Of a stretch of DNA of 64,000 nt, positions 27,491 through 36,950 are shown one piece after another. How positions within the stretch are numbered: position 1 is the first letter of the stretch; each line of letters begins with the position of its first letter. Made by a program: the position numbers and the translations under genes. This DNA comes from Haloarcula pelagica (lineage in GTDB: Archaea; Halobacteriota; Halobacteria; Halobacteriales; Haloarculaceae). The notes under the pieces were generated by a model, which saw only the letters and a list, made by a program, of their open reading frames with translations, had not been told where the DNA came from and did not search any database. The stretch covers positions 1,426,001-1,490,000 of the forward strand of contig NZ_CP126161.1 of assembly GCF_030127105.1 (NCBI RefSeq), given 5' to 3'.

Positions 27491-27870
27491 CGACAGTAGC
27501 GGCGTCGGAGACAGCGATCGGCGAGACGGTCGCCGCCACAACCACGTCTAGCCCCCCGAACGGTACCGATCCGTTCTTCGTTCGCTGCTGTGCGAGCAGT
27601 CTGTGAACGCGTGTCGGCCACCCCTGACCAGGTCCCGCTGCGCGGACGACGACAGTGAGACCACGAGCGACGGCTGTCGCCAGCCGCGAGCACACGCCGA
27701 CCCAACATCGCCTGCAAAAACATAATGTTCTATAATACCAGTTTCTTCGAACAGATTGATCGAATAGAAATCTTTAATGCACAGTCTGTTCGTCAATACG
27801 AGTGAAGTCGACCAGGACCGGTCCCCGGGGCCGCCGGCTCCGGGCAGGTCGCTGTCGACCACAGCCAACG
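27491..27870 (+). promoter_or_regulatory. intergenic region with promoter of dabB
   Basis: 380 bp without a convincing gene. The first 200 bp are GC-rich with an exact hairpin CGGCTG-TCGC-CAGCCG at 27671-27686. The rest is AT-rich: palindrome AACATAATGTT (27719-27729), inverted TTCGA...TCGAA (27746-27764), and a TATA-like TTTAAT (27773-27778). A start site about 26 bases after that TATA would fall at about 27800, right at an in-frame GTG (27802), so a leaderless start is possible. Confidence 0.5.
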
Positions 27871-29358
27871 ATGACAGAACACGACCACTCGACGACGATT
27901 GGACAACTCCCGGAACCGACGGAATCGACGCCGGTCACGCCCCGAGCGCTCACCCGAGCCGTCTGGCTCATGTGGGTGGCGAGTCTGGGCGTCCTAGCCG
28001 CGGCCCTCGGGACCGGCGGCGCCTGGGAGTTCGGTGGCGTGGTCGCCGTCGACGGACTGACGGTGTTGCTGTGGGTCGTCGTGACCTTCTTCAGCGGTAT
28101 CGTCCACAGCTACTCCCGGCGCTACATGGCCGGGAGCAAGGACCTGACGCGGTTTTTCACCCGTGTCTTCGGCTTCACGCTCGCGGTGATGGTGCTCGTC
28201 GCCGCCGACCACGTCGCCCTGTTCGGGGTCGCCTGGCTGGCGATGGGGCTGGCGATGGCGTCGCTCATCGGCTACGTCGACGGCTGGCCACAGGCACAGG
28301 CCGCGGCGACGCTCGCCCGCCGGTACTTCCTCGCCAGCACCGCTTTGCTGGCGGTCGCGCTGGGCGTGCTGTCCTGGGCGACGGGCGAGACGGCCGTCTC
28401 GGAGATCGTGACCGCCGTCGACACCGTCCCGACGGTCCCCTGGGTCGTCGCGGTGGTGGCGCTGGTGGGTGCGGCGATGATCCAGTCGGCACTGGTCCCG
28501 TTTCACTCCTGGCTCCTCTCGTCGATGACCGCACCGACGCCCGCGTCGGCGCTGATGCACGCCGGGTTCGTCAACGCCGGCGGCGTCCTGCTGGTCCGGT
28601 TCGCGCCCGTCGTCACGCTCGACCCGACCGTCATGCTCGGGATCGCGGTCGTCGGCGCCACGAGCGCGTTACTCGGGAAACTCCTGAAGACCGTCCAGAC
28701 GGATATCAAGCGGAAACTGGGCTGCTCGACGGTGGGCCAGATGGGCTTTATGCTCCTCCAGGCCGGCCTGGGCTTTTTCGGCGCCGCGATCACGCACCTG
28801 ATCCTGCACGGGTTCTACAAGGCCTACCAGTTCCTCTCCTCGGGCGAGCAGGTCGAGCAGACCGCGCCCGCGAAGACGGGGACGGCGGCCGACCCCAGCG
28901 CCGTCGGCCTGATCGTGACCGCCGTGACCGCCGTCGCCGGCGGCGCGCTGTTCGCGGTCCTCACCGGGAAAGGGACGAGCTTCGACACCGGCCTCCTGCT
29001 GGCCGGCCTGGTCTCGCTGACGACCCTGCACGCGACCCGGACCGCCGTCGGCCACCGCGGGCTCCCGACGACGGTCCGGTACGTCGTCGCCCCGCTGGTC
29101 TTCCTGGCCGGGATCACCGTCTACGCCGGGGCGTACACCGCCGTCACGGCCGTCCTGGCACCGCTTCCGCTCGGATCGCCCCCGACCGAACTGACCGCCG
29201 TCCACGGCGTCCTCGCCGCCGCGTTCGCGCTGGCGTACGTCGCCGTCGACACCGGTGTCTACGAGCGCAGCACGCGCCTGTACGTCGCGCTCGTCAACGC
29301 CGCACAGCCCGCAGCCGGTACCCTGCTGACCGACACGGAGGACTACAATGAGTACTGA
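27871..29358 (+). CDS. dabB: DabB, proton-conducting membrane subunit (NuoL-like)
   Basis: 495 residues with about 13 membrane helices. It belongs to the NuoL/MrpA family: 'SYSRRYMAGSKDLTRFFTRVFGFTLAVM' and 'LVPFHSWLLSSMTAPTPASALMHAGF' are the conserved proton-channel segments, followed by 'LLGKLLKTVQTDIKRKLGCSTVGQMGFML'. In DAB systems DabB couples the proton gradient to DabA. It overlaps dabA by 11 bases. An in-frame GTG at 27802 could add 23 residues, but they are Arg-rich and unlike the family. Confidence 0.85.
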   Translation: MTEHDHSTTIGQLPEPTESTPVTPRALTRAVWLMWVASLGVLAAALGTGGAWEFGGVVAVDGLTVLLWVVVTFFSGIVHSYSRRYMAGSKDLTRFFTRVFGFTLAVMVLVAADHVALFGVAWLAMGLAMASLIGYVDGWPQAQAAATLARRYFLASTALLAVALGVLSWATGETAVSEIVTAVDTVPTVPWVVAVVALVGAAMIQSALVPFHSWLLSSMTAPTPASALMHAGFVNAGGVLLVRFAPVVTLDPTVMLGIAVVGATSALLGKLLKTVQTDIKRKLGCSTVGQMGFMLLQAGLGFFGAAITHLILHGFYKAYQFLSSGEQVEQTAPAKTGTAADPSAVGLIVTAVTAVAGGALFAVLTGKGTSFDTGLLLAGLVSLTTLHATRTAVGHRGLPTTVRYVVAPLVFLAGITVYAGAYTAVTAVLAPLPLGSPPTELTAVHGVLAAAFALAYVAVDTGVYERSTRLYVALVNAAQPAAGTLLTDTEDYNEY

Positions 29359-31738
29359 CCCAGCGATTCGTGAGAGTATCGAGCGTGCAGCAGCCCCCGT
29401 CGGCCGTGCGTGGCCGCTTCACTCGTTCGTGACCGCCAACCCCCTGGCGGGGTTCGAGGACGAACCGTTCCCCGAAGCCGTCCGGAAGGGGGCCGACCGC
29501 TTCGGCGGCGACGGCTACCCCGACCCCGACGTGTTCGAGGCGGCGTTGGCGGACGGCCGGATCGACACGGAACTCCTGACCGACGCGCTGGCCGAACACG
29601 GCTGTGAAACCGATCCGGAGGCCACGCTCGACCGCATGCGTGAGGCACCGTCGGACGACGCCGAGACCGCCGAGGAGACGCCGACCGACCGCGTCGACGC
29701 CGTACTGACGAAGTGGCTCGCCGCCTTCCTCGACGAGGGTCAGGCGACGTGGCCGATGCCCGACCGTGAACAGGGGTTCTTCGCCGCCTTCCACGCGGCC
29801 GCACAGCACGACGGCGAGATTCCGGAGACCGACACCATCGCGGCTCTCCCCGACGAGCCGATCGACGCGCTCCACCACCTGCTGGGGACGATCCCGCCGG
29901 GCGAGTGGGAGGACCTGTTCGAGTACCACCTGACCGCGCTCCCCGGCTGGACCGGCTACGTCAAGCAGCGCGCGGCCGACGGCGGCGAGTGGCAGTCGTC
30001 GTACCCGATCACGCTCGCGGGCTATCTCGCCGCCCGCCTGGCGCTGGTCGAGGCGTTCGACGCGCCGCTGGAACCGCCGACCGAGGACGACGCCACCGAC
30101 GACGACGACACGATCGCGATAGCCGAGGCGTGGCTGAGCGCCTGGGAGGGGACCTACCGCGGCGAACTGGTCGAGGCTGTCGCCGACGAGAGCGCCGCCC
30201 GGGACTCCGACGACGGCCGTCCGGACGCCCAGTTCGTCTTCTGTATCGACACGCGCTCGGAGGTCGTCCGCCGCCACATCGAGGCGACGGGCGACTACGA
30301 GACCCACGGCTACGCCGGCTTCTTCGGCGTGCCGATGCGCTACGAGGGGTACGACGCCGACGTGGCCGTCGACGCCTGCCCGCCGATCGCCGACGCAGAG
30401 CACCGTATCGCGGACCGGCCGAGCACGGGCGAAGACGCGAAACAGCACGCACACGACCACCAGCAACACACCGTCGGCGCCGGCCAGAAGGTCCTCAAGA
30501 AACTGAAGTCCAACGCCGCGACGGCGTTCAGTTTCGTCGAGAGCGCCGGGGCGGGCTACGGGGCCGCGCTGGCGGCCCGGACGCTCCTGCCCGCTCGCGT
30601 CGCCGACGCCATCGACACTGTGGACGACGCGCCAGAAGACCACGAGTTCTGTGCGCCGACGGTCGACTACAACCCGGACGCGGTCGCGGCGCTCCGCGAG
30701 GGGCTCACCCACGAGGAGAAAGTCGAGTACGCCGAGACGGCGTTCGACCTGATGGGCTGGGAGCAGTTCGCCCGCGTCGTGGTCTTCGCCGGCCACGCCA
30801 GCGAGACCGCGAACAACCCCTTCGAGTCGAGTCTGGACTGTGGCGCCTGTGCCGGCAACCCCGGCGGTCCGAGCTCCCGCGTGCTGGCGGCCATCTGCAA
30901 CGACGGGGCCGTCAAGGCCGACCTCCGCGAGCGCGGGTTCGACATCCCCGAGGACACCGTCTTCGTCGCCGGCGAGCACAACACGACCACCGACGAGGTG
31001 ACGCTGTACGACGGGTCGGTCCCCGAGAGCCACGCAGCCGACCTCGAACAGCTCGAAGCGGACCTCGACACCGCACAGTCGACGGCGACCGCAGAGCGGA
31101 CCGACGCGGACGACAGCGTCCGCGAGACCGAGCGCCGCGCCGCCGACTGGGCCGAGACTCGCCCGGAGTGGGGACTGGCCGGCAACGCCGGGTTCGTGAT
31201 CGGTCCCCGTGCCCTCACCGAGAACCTGGATCTCGACGGCCGCTCGTTCCTCCACTCCTACGACTGGGCGACCGACCCCGCCGGCGACGACCTCGAAGCG
31301 ATCATGGCCGGCCCGATGGTCGTCACCCAGTGGATCAACACCCAGTACTACTTTTCGACGGTCGATCCGGCCGTCTACGGGAGCGGCTCGAAGGTCACGC
31401 AGAACCCGGTCGGGAACGTCGGCGTCTATCAGGGCAACGGCGGTGACCTGCTGACCGGCCTCCCGCTGCAGTCGGTCCACGCCGCCGACGACGAACCGTA
31501 CCACCAGCCCCTTCGCCTCTCGACCGTGATCCACGCGCCCGTCGAGCGCGTGACCGACATCCTCGCGGAGAACGACGAGGTCGCAGAGCTACTGGACAAC
31601 GGCTGGCTCTCGCTGACGGTCGTCGACCCCGAGCAGGAGCACCGCGCGTTCCACTACGACGGCGACCTCGAGTGGACCACCGAGGAAGCGGCGACGAGCG
31701 TGACGACGCCGACTGTGACATCGCCGGCAGACGACTAG
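29348..31738 (+). CDS. dabA: DabA, DUF2309 inorganic-carbon accumulation subunit
   Basis: 796 residues, the usual DabA length. DabA works with DabB to take up and hydrate CO2 by way of a carbonic-anhydrase-like zinc site. The zinc site residues are visible: Cys299 and Asp301 (FCIDTRSE), His483 (FAGHASE) and Cys498 (DCGACAGNP). Spacing His to Cys is 15, as in characterised bacterial DabA. The signature 'AWPLHSFVTANPLAGFE' near the N-terminus is also typical. Most DAB systems are known from bacteria; homologs in haloarchaea are known but their role in heterotrophs is unsettled. Confidence 0.9.
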   Translation: MSTDPAIRESIERAAAPVGRAWPLHSFVTANPLAGFEDEPFPEAVRKGADRFGGDGYPDPDVFEAALADGRIDTELLTDALAEHGCETDPEATLDRMREAPSDDAETAEETPTDRVDAVLTKWLAAFLDEGQATWPMPDREQGFFAAFHAAAQHDGEIPETDTIAALPDEPIDALHHLLGTIPPGEWEDLFEYHLTALPGWTGYVKQRAADGGEWQSSYPITLAGYLAARLALVEAFDAPLEPPTEDDATDDDDTIAIAEAWLSAWEGTYRGELVEAVADESAARDSDDGRPDAQFVFCIDTRSEVVRRHIEATGDYETHGYAGFFGVPMRYEGYDADVAVDACPPIADAEHRIADRPSTGEDAKQHAHDHQQHTVGAGQKVLKKLKSNAATAFSFVESAGAGYGAALAARTLLPARVADAIDTVDDAPEDHEFCAPTVDYNPDAVAALREGLTHEEKVEYAETAFDLMGWEQFARVVVFAGHASETANNPFESSLDCGACAGNPGGPSSRVLAAICNDGAVKADLRERGFDIPEDTVFVAGEHNTTTDEVTLYDGSVPESHAADLEQLEADLDTAQSTATAERTDADDSVRETERRAADWAETRPEWGLAGNAGFVIGPRALTENLDLDGRSFLHSYDWATDPAGDDLEAIMAGPMVVTQWINTQYYFSTVDPAVYGSGSKVTQNPVGNVGVYQGNGGDLLTGLPLQSVHAADDEPYHQPLRLSTVIHAPVERVTDILAENDEVAELLDNGWLSLTVVDPEQEHRAFHYDGDLEWTTEEAATSVTTPTVTSPADD

Positions 31739-32159
31739 TCGGCCACGGCGGGGATTCGGGCGACTGCTCACGCAGACACCGTGCCACGGTTGGTGTTCGG
31801 ATATATATCAAGCTATTTGTGCCGGGTCCGACGAATTGTCCGCTGGATGCTCACTTAGCCGACGACCGTACGGTGTGAGCGGACAAGGCGGTCTGCTCGC
31901 GCTGGCGGGCACTCGAGACGGGATCCGGTCCCCAGCCACGCTCTTCGTAGAGACATCTCGGAACAGTCCGCGGACCGCGTCACCGACTACGTGGTCAGAG
32001 AGACGCCCGTCTCGGTACGTCCAGGCACACGTGGGATCCAATACTATGGATGCTCGAGACACATCTACACCAACAGTCGATAGCTATCGTCGTAGCGAAC
32101 ACAGACCAGCGCCGACCGTGTCCCGGCAGGGCACACGCTGCCGGGAGGGAGGAGAGCCG
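31739..32159 (+). promoter_or_regulatory. 421-bp intergenic region upstream of the phosphotransferase gene
   Basis: No convincing gene. It contains an AT-rich GATATATATCAAG (about 31799-31811) that can serve as a promoter, an inverted repeat GTCCGCT...AGCGGAC (about 31838-31883), and a strong Shine-Dalgarno-type GGGAGGAG ending about 8 bases before the ATG at 32160. An open frame continues upstream to 31836, but its residues look random. Confidence 0.5.
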
Positions 32160-33113
32160 ATGACAGTCGATGCAGCCCTGGCCGACGCGTTTCCGACACG
32201 GGAGGTCGAGACAGTGACACAGGCGGGGCCGTCCTGGAACGACCTGAACGAGACCGTGCGTGTGATGTTTGCCGACGGTGAGCAGGTGTTCCTGAAACTC
32301 GCGGCCGACGGTGACGGGTCGCGGGTCGCCCGGGAGCGCGCCGTCCTCGACTACGTCCGGAGACACTGCGACGTGACGGTCCCGCCGGTGGTCGCGAGTG
32401 CAGACAGCGCCCCCCACCCGTATCTCGTGACGGCACCGATGAGCCAACAGGGACTTGCACCACAGTGGGACCAGTTGGAGCGACCAGAACGGCGGCGGGC
32501 GCTGGAGCAGATCGGCGCGGCGCTGGCGACGGTCAACGACCGACAGTTCGACCGCCACGGCCACATCGTTGCGGGTGACGCCGACGGACTCGTCCTCGAC
32601 ACCGGGGCCTGGAGCGACGTTCTCGTCGACCGGATAGAGATGACCAGAGAGATAGCCTCCGCGAACCGATTCGAGCAGTATTTCGACGCGGTAATCGATG
32701 TCGTCGAGGCACACAGCGAACGACTCGACCGCGCACCGGCGGTACTGGTTCACGGGGACCCAGCGATGCCGAACATCTTCCGGAGCCGAGCGGCAATCGG
32801 CTTCGTCGACTGGGAACTCGCACACGTCGGCGACCCGGCACGAGAGCTTCACAGAGCACGGGACCAGTTACTCGAATCGCGCGGAATCGACGACGAACGA
32901 CTGGTGAGCGCACTCCACGACGGCTACCGACGCCGTTCCGGATCACTGCCACCCGGACTCGACGACCGACGGGAGATCTACGACGCGGTCCGATACCTCG
33001 GCACGGTGGGCTTCGTCGACAAGATCGCCGCGTCGACGGACGAACCGACAGACGAACTCGCGGCCAGCATCGAAGCGGAGATGAACAACCGTCTCGACGC
33101 AGTTCGACACTGA
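32160..33113 (+). CDS. aminoglycoside phosphotransferase (APH)-family kinase
   Basis: 317 residues of the APH/choline-kinase fold. The phosphate-transfer loop is HGDPAMPN (His198, Asp200, Asn205) and the metal-binding Asp is D217 (GFVDWEL). 'VFLKLAADGDG' (about residues 43-53) is the ATP-Lys region. Such kinases phosphorylate small molecules (choline, aminoglycosides, homoserine, or nucleoside analogues); the substrate here is unknown. The stop overlaps the next start by one base (TGATG), so the two genes should be co-translated. Base use is less GC-rich than in the neighbouring Dab genes. Confidence 0.8.
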   Translation: MTVDAALADAFPTREVETVTQAGPSWNDLNETVRVMFADGEQVFLKLAADGDGSRVARERAVLDYVRRHCDVTVPPVVASADSAPHPYLVTAPMSQQGLAPQWDQLERPERRRALEQIGAALATVNDRQFDRHGHIVAGDADGLVLDTGAWSDVLVDRIEMTREIASANRFEQYFDAVIDVVEAHSERLDRAPAVLVHGDPAMPNIFRSRAAIGFVDWELAHVGDPARELHRARDQLLESRGIDDERLVSALHDGYRRRSGSLPPGLDDRREIYDAVRYLGTVGFVDKIAASTDEPTDELAASIEAEMNNRLDAVRH

Positions 33114-33730
33114 TGTGCGACGACCGCCACTCCACAGACCCCTACTGTCCACTCCGGGTCGACAACGAAGCCCGGTGGGCGTTCCTCGAACAGTACGTCG
33201 AGAGTCAGCATCGCACCGCGCTCGATATCGGCTGTGCGGAAGGGTACTTCACGAAGGCCGTCGCCGAATGCGGGCTCGAAGCGACCGGAGTGGAGGCGAC
33301 CGAAGCCCGGTACGAACGCGCGGAGGCGACATTCGGTGACGACGAGAACGTACGATTTCGACACCATCGGGTGACACCCGAGACGGTTGACGACCTCCCG
33401 GCGACGGACCTCACGTTGCTGTTGACTGTCCAGCACCACTGGCTCCGTGCGTACGGTGTCGAGCCAGCAACCCGGATGCTGAAACACGTCGCACAGCGGA
33501 CGAGTCGGTTGTTCTACGAACCGCCGGGGGACATGTACGTTCCAGCGCAGCGCCCGATCGACCCCAGCCGCAGCGTACGGCTCTACCGGACGTACCTCCA
33601 GCGGTTGTTCGACGGGCAAGCAGTGGTGAGAGACGTCGAGATGTTCGACCACGTCGAGGAAGGGGAGTACGCCTCTCGACGCGACCCGCTCTTCGTCCTC
33701 GACACTGACTCCGTTGGGTCCGGTGAGTGA
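33113..33730 (+). CDS. class I SAM-dependent methyltransferase
   Basis: 205 residues. Motif I for S-adenosylmethionine is LDIGCAEGYFT (residues 37-47), and Glu61 (VGVEATE) matches the ribose-binding acidic residue. The C-terminal half lacks a recognisable substrate domain ('RRDPLFVLD'). It overlaps the APH-like kinase, which suggests a shared small-molecule pathway such as modification of a metabolite or an antibiotic-like compound. The substrate cannot be read. Confidence 0.75.
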   Translation: MCDDRHSTDPYCPLRVDNEARWAFLEQYVESQHRTALDIGCAEGYFTKAVAECGLEATGVEATEARYERAEATFGDDENVRFRHHRVTPETVDDLPATDLTLLLTVQHHWLRAYGVEPATRMLKHVAQRTSRLFYEPPGDMYVPAQRPIDPSRSVRLYRTYLQRLFDGQAVVRDVEMFDHVEEGEYASRRDPLFVLDTDSVGSGE

Positions 33731-33846
33731 CGACGTCGCCCGACACCATCAATGGGGCGGAAACGGGTTCTGTATATCCGTTATCGGTTTATCACCTGGC
33801 GATCGCGGGATACCCGACTCGCCGGTAGACGGCGCGAACGAAGGCG

Positions 33847-34695
33847 CTACTGTCCGTCGACGGCGGATAGAACGTGCTCGGCGACGGCATCTGGATTCTC
33901 ACGTGGGGCCCAGTGAGCACAGTCCTCGAACACGCACAGCGACGCGTCGGGGATCCGGTCGGCCGCCCGCTGTGCCCACGCGAGGGGGAACAGGTCGTCG
34001 TGTACGCCGTGGGCGAGCCTGACCGGAACCGCCACCTCCTCGAACCGGTCGAGGAAGGTCGTCCGGTAGCCCGAACTGGTGACCTCTGCCTCGCGGAAGC
34101 GCCGGAAGGCCGCGCCGGCCGTCGGCCGCTGTACCTCCTCGTAGACCGCGTCGACGGCGTCGGCCGGCAGCGCGTCGAGGTCGTGGACGATACCGTCGAG
34201 GCTGGCCCTGGTGAACCGCCTACTGTGCCGGAACAGTGCGATAGCGACCCGGTTGAACACCTGAACCTGTGCGAGGAGATACGAGAGGCGGCCGTTCGGC
34301 AGGTCGGTACCGAGGCCGTAGGCGTCGATCGGCACGAGCGTCTCGACGAGGGAGGGCCGATCGAGCGCGAGTTGGATGGCGACGCCCCCGCCCATGGAGT
34401 GGCCGACGAGCGTGACGCCGTCCAAGCCGAGTTCGTCGAGAAAGTCACCGACGACCGTCGCGTGTCGCCCGATCGAGTACGGGCCGGGTGGGACGTCGCT
34501 CTCGCCGTACCCCAGCAGGTCCGGCGCGACGACGTGATAGTCGGTAGCGAGCCGGTCGATGACCGGCGGCCAGGTGACCCCTGCAGCGTCGATGATGCCC
34601 CCGTGAAGCAGGACGACCGTCTGCGCGGCGTCGTCGCCCGCTTCGAGATAGTGGATCGTGCTCCCGTCGACAGCGACGGTACCGTCGGCGACCAT
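33847..34695 (-). CDS. alpha/beta hydrolase
   Basis: 282 residues. The core is 'VVLLHGGIIDAAGVTW' (oxyanion hole), nucleophile elbow GHSMGGG with catalytic Ser, catalytic Asp probably in 'GVHDDLFPLAW', and His in 'DCAHWAPRENP' near the C-terminus. It should cleave an ester, peroxide or other small bond in the cytosol. A start at 34758 in the same frame would add 21 residues; the later ATG gives the usual family N-terminus. Convergent with the methyltransferase gene. Confidence 0.8.
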   Translation of the reverse strand: MVADGTVAVDGSTIHYLEAGDDAAQTVVLLHGGIIDAAGVTWPPVIDRLATDYHVVAPDLLGYGESDVPPGPYSIGRHATVVGDFLDELGLDGVTLVGHSMGGGVAIQLALDRPSLVETLVPIDAYGLGTDLPNGRLSYLLAQVQVFNRVAIALFRHSRRFTRASLDGIVHDLDALPADAVDAVYEEVQRPTAGAAFRRFREAEVTSSGYRTTFLDRFEEVAVPVRLAHGVHDDLFPLAWAQRAADRIPDASLCVFEDCAHWAPRENPDAVAEHVLSAVDGQ

Positions 34696-34758
34696 GTCGG
34701 CCGCTCGACTGCCAGCCACAGAAGCGTTTGGGCATGAGGGAGGGCCACTCGCAGGCAT

Positions 34759-35075
34759 GGACGGCGATAGCGGCGAGATCGACGATTAGAGGCCGTTTCG
34801 GCCCGATCGTCGTCGATCGAGAGAAACTGCGCCCAAATCATCGATAAATTGTATGCCGCGATATCAAATCCGTCGCGGCGTCCCTGCACAGTTTCGGAGG
34901 ATAGGCCAGTTTTGGGCCCAGTCGCCGTCGATTCGTGTTCTATTCACCAATAGAGAACCAATTTTGAACTGTCATGGTTCAAACTGCCAAGAGAACGTCC
35001 AAAATCTGCAGGATTCTGGCGTTGCTGGATAGCGTTGCCACTCTCAGGTGGCGAACCCGGCAGGGAAGCGACCGG
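34759..35075. other. AT-rich spacer, probable left flank of the insertion sequence
   Basis: 317 bp without a gene and clearly less GC-rich than the flanks. It includes the inverted repeat TTTGAAC-GTTCAAA with a 7-base spacer (34963-34983). The transposase stop is at 35076, so the IS left end should be in this stretch. I could not match it convincingly to an inverted repeat beyond the right end. Confidence 0.4.
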
Positions 35076-36950
35076 TCAGTCGGGCGGGATTAACGCCGAG
35101 GCGATCAGTTCCACACACTCACCCGCAGTCAACACATGGGCATAGTCCATCTCGCCGTCAACACCCGCTTTCAGCAGGAAGTCCGTGAGTCGCCAAATGT
35201 TGTAGAGCAAGACCGCGAACACGAAGTAGAACAATCTCACTCTGTAGTCCTTCGATGAGGTCTTCGCGAGGAAATCGTTCTTGATCGACTTGTACTCGTT
35301 CTCGATCTGCCAGCGGCGGCTGTACCGCCGACAGAACGACTCGGCTTCCTCTGGGCCGACGCGGAGATTCGTTGCGAAGACAGTCGTTCCCTCACCATTT
35401 GTCGACGGGACGTAGAGGAACTGCATCGAGTGACTGCCCGATTCGAGATGAACGGACGCCGATTCAACCGCCACGCCTTGCCCATCGGCATCCATCGTCT
35501 CGATGACCTTGCGCTCAGTGCTGTTGATCCGCTTCGGGATGAGATAGTTTACGCCGAGATTCGAGAGCGTCTGGTAGACGTTCTTGGAATCGAACTCGCG
35601 GTCACACAGCACGGTCTCTACAGGGACGTATTCTTTCGCTCGTGTCACGAGTCGCCGGACGACACGGTGAACCTGATTCGGCGGATTCCTATCCCACGCT
35701 GAACTCTCCCGAATTGGCTCCACAGCGAGCACCAGTGGGATGTTCTCGCCGACAATCGAGAGCGTCGCAAATTTGAATGCCCGTTCTTCCTCGCCCTGCA
35801 TCCCACTGACCATCGACATTCCCTCTAGGTCGCCGTAGTACGGGATCGTCGTGATGTCGATTGCTGCAGTGACCGGACGCTGAAACGATGCCTCCGAGGC
35901 GATAGCCGAGAGCAACCGGTCACTCGCCTTATCGAAGCCCTCGATCAGCGCTTCTGGCTCGAATTGCTTGACTGCCCGCAGATGCGTGTCTCCATGCGGA
36001 CCGTACTCCTTACCCTGTCTGAACTGAAACCGTACAGCACCCTGCGCGGTACCACAGCCGACCATTCCCATGAACGTCTGGAGCTCGAAGAACTGCGTAT
36101 CTTCGTAGGAGGCGTTCTGCGCTCGGCCAGAGTCGAATCCGTCGAAGGCGTGGTCCCGTGCGAGGCGTGTCGTCCGGCGAATCTGCTCGTCTGAGAACTC
36201 ATTGCTCCCAGACTCGTCCTGCTCATCGTCGTCGGTCGACTCCGAGTTCGAGTCGGTGACCTCCTCTTTCGGGCGCACCGCGGGGACTGCGGGACCGTGA
36301 TCATGAATCTCCTTGACGACGAAATGCGCCGCGACGGTCACGTACTCTCGGCCCCCTTCGTCGAATCGGTTCCACCACGTACGAGAGAGCACTGCCTCGT
36401 CGGGAACGTGATCTAACCCGAACGGTTCAGCGAGTTCCTGGTACGTTTCGAGGGTCCGGTAACTGTCGTCCGTCATCTCCCGATAGATGAACAGCCGGAG
36501 CATCCCCCGAAACGAATCGGGTGCAGGGTGCCACTCCGGATAGCCGTCTTCAAGATGCTCTGTGTAGAGAGTGGCTTCACTCACAGCCGCCCGGAGACAC
36601 GCCCCATCCCGTATTGTTTCGCTGAGCTCAATTCCGGTCTTGTACGCGTGGGTCATCCGGCAGGCACGATCCGAAAGCGGGTCCAACGTCTCCGACATCG
36701 ATTCTCGCTTGTATCGGCGGGATGGAAGTGGCCACGGTCTCGTCTGAACCATCCACGTTCGTCGAAGGAGTGCTCAGTAGGGGTTTCGCAGGCCAGCGAA
36801 GAACCACTGGATTGAAGCGACTAGTCGTGCAAGCGACTCACATACCAGCTGCTCCGATGAGAAAACCAGACCAGCCACCAGGCCACTTGATCTATCTCCT
36901 TCGCTAAGGCACGCATGAGGGAAATAGTGGTGTGATTCGACTGGTTCGGT
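34963..36950 (-). mobile_element. insertion sequence with IS4-type transposase, ends not defined
   Basis: Built around the intact transposase. The boundaries given are approximate: the lower GC extends from about 34,900 to about 37,000, but neither a terminal inverted repeat pair nor a target duplication could be recognised by eye. It separates the hydrolase region from an iron-regulated gene. Confidence 0.5.
35076..36698 (-). CDS. IS4-type DDE transposase
   Basis: 540 residues. It has the DDE architecture: first Asp in 'AAIDITTIPYYGD', second in 'TVLCDREFDSKNVYQTL', and the catalytic Glu in 'YSRRWQIENEYKSIKNDF', the YREK-like signature of IS4-type enzymes. A 100-residue acidic insertion ('ESTDDDEQDESGSNE') is unusual for shorter family members. 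The frame is intact. An upstream ATG at 36752 would add 18 residues. Codon use is less GC-biased than the surroundings, so it is mobile DNA. The exact IS family name is not assigned. Confidence 0.85.
   Translation of the reverse strand: MSETLDPLSDRACRMTHAYKTGIELSETIRDGACLRAAVSEATLYTEHLEDGYPEWHPAPDSFRGMLRLFIYREMTDDSYRTLETYQELAEPFGLDHVPDEAVLSRTWWNRFDEGGREYVTVAAHFVVKEIHDHGPAVPAVRPKEEVTDSNSESTDDDEQDESGSNEFSDEQIRRTTRLARDHAFDGFDSGRAQNASYEDTQFFELQTFMGMVGCGTAQGAVRFQFRQGKEYGPHGDTHLRAVKQFEPEALIEGFDKASDRLLSAIASEASFQRPVTAAIDITTIPYYGDLEGMSMVSGMQGEEERAFKFATLSIVGENIPLVLAVEPIRESSAWDRNPPNQVHRVVRRLVTRAKEYVPVETVLCDREFDSKNVYQTLSNLGVNYLIPKRINSTERKVIETMDADGQGVAVESASVHLESGSHSMQFLYVPSTNGEGTTVFATNLRVGPEEAESFCRRYSRRWQIENEYKSIKNDFLAKTSSKDYRVRLFYFVFAVLLYNIWRLTDFLLKAGVDGEMDYAHVLTAGECVELIASALIPPD

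Noticed and set aside
27670-27685. Sixteen-base identity ACGGCTGTCGCCAGCC shared by the dabB and nrdA upstream regions (second copy 38885-38900)
   Set aside because: In a 64-kb GC-rich window a chance 16-base match is not unlikely, and the two copies sit at different distances from their genes.
35041-36800. Possible terminal inverted repeat GGCGAACCC / GCGAAACCC around the transposase
   Set aside because: Too short and with a gap; it cannot be separated from chance, so IS ends are left undefined.
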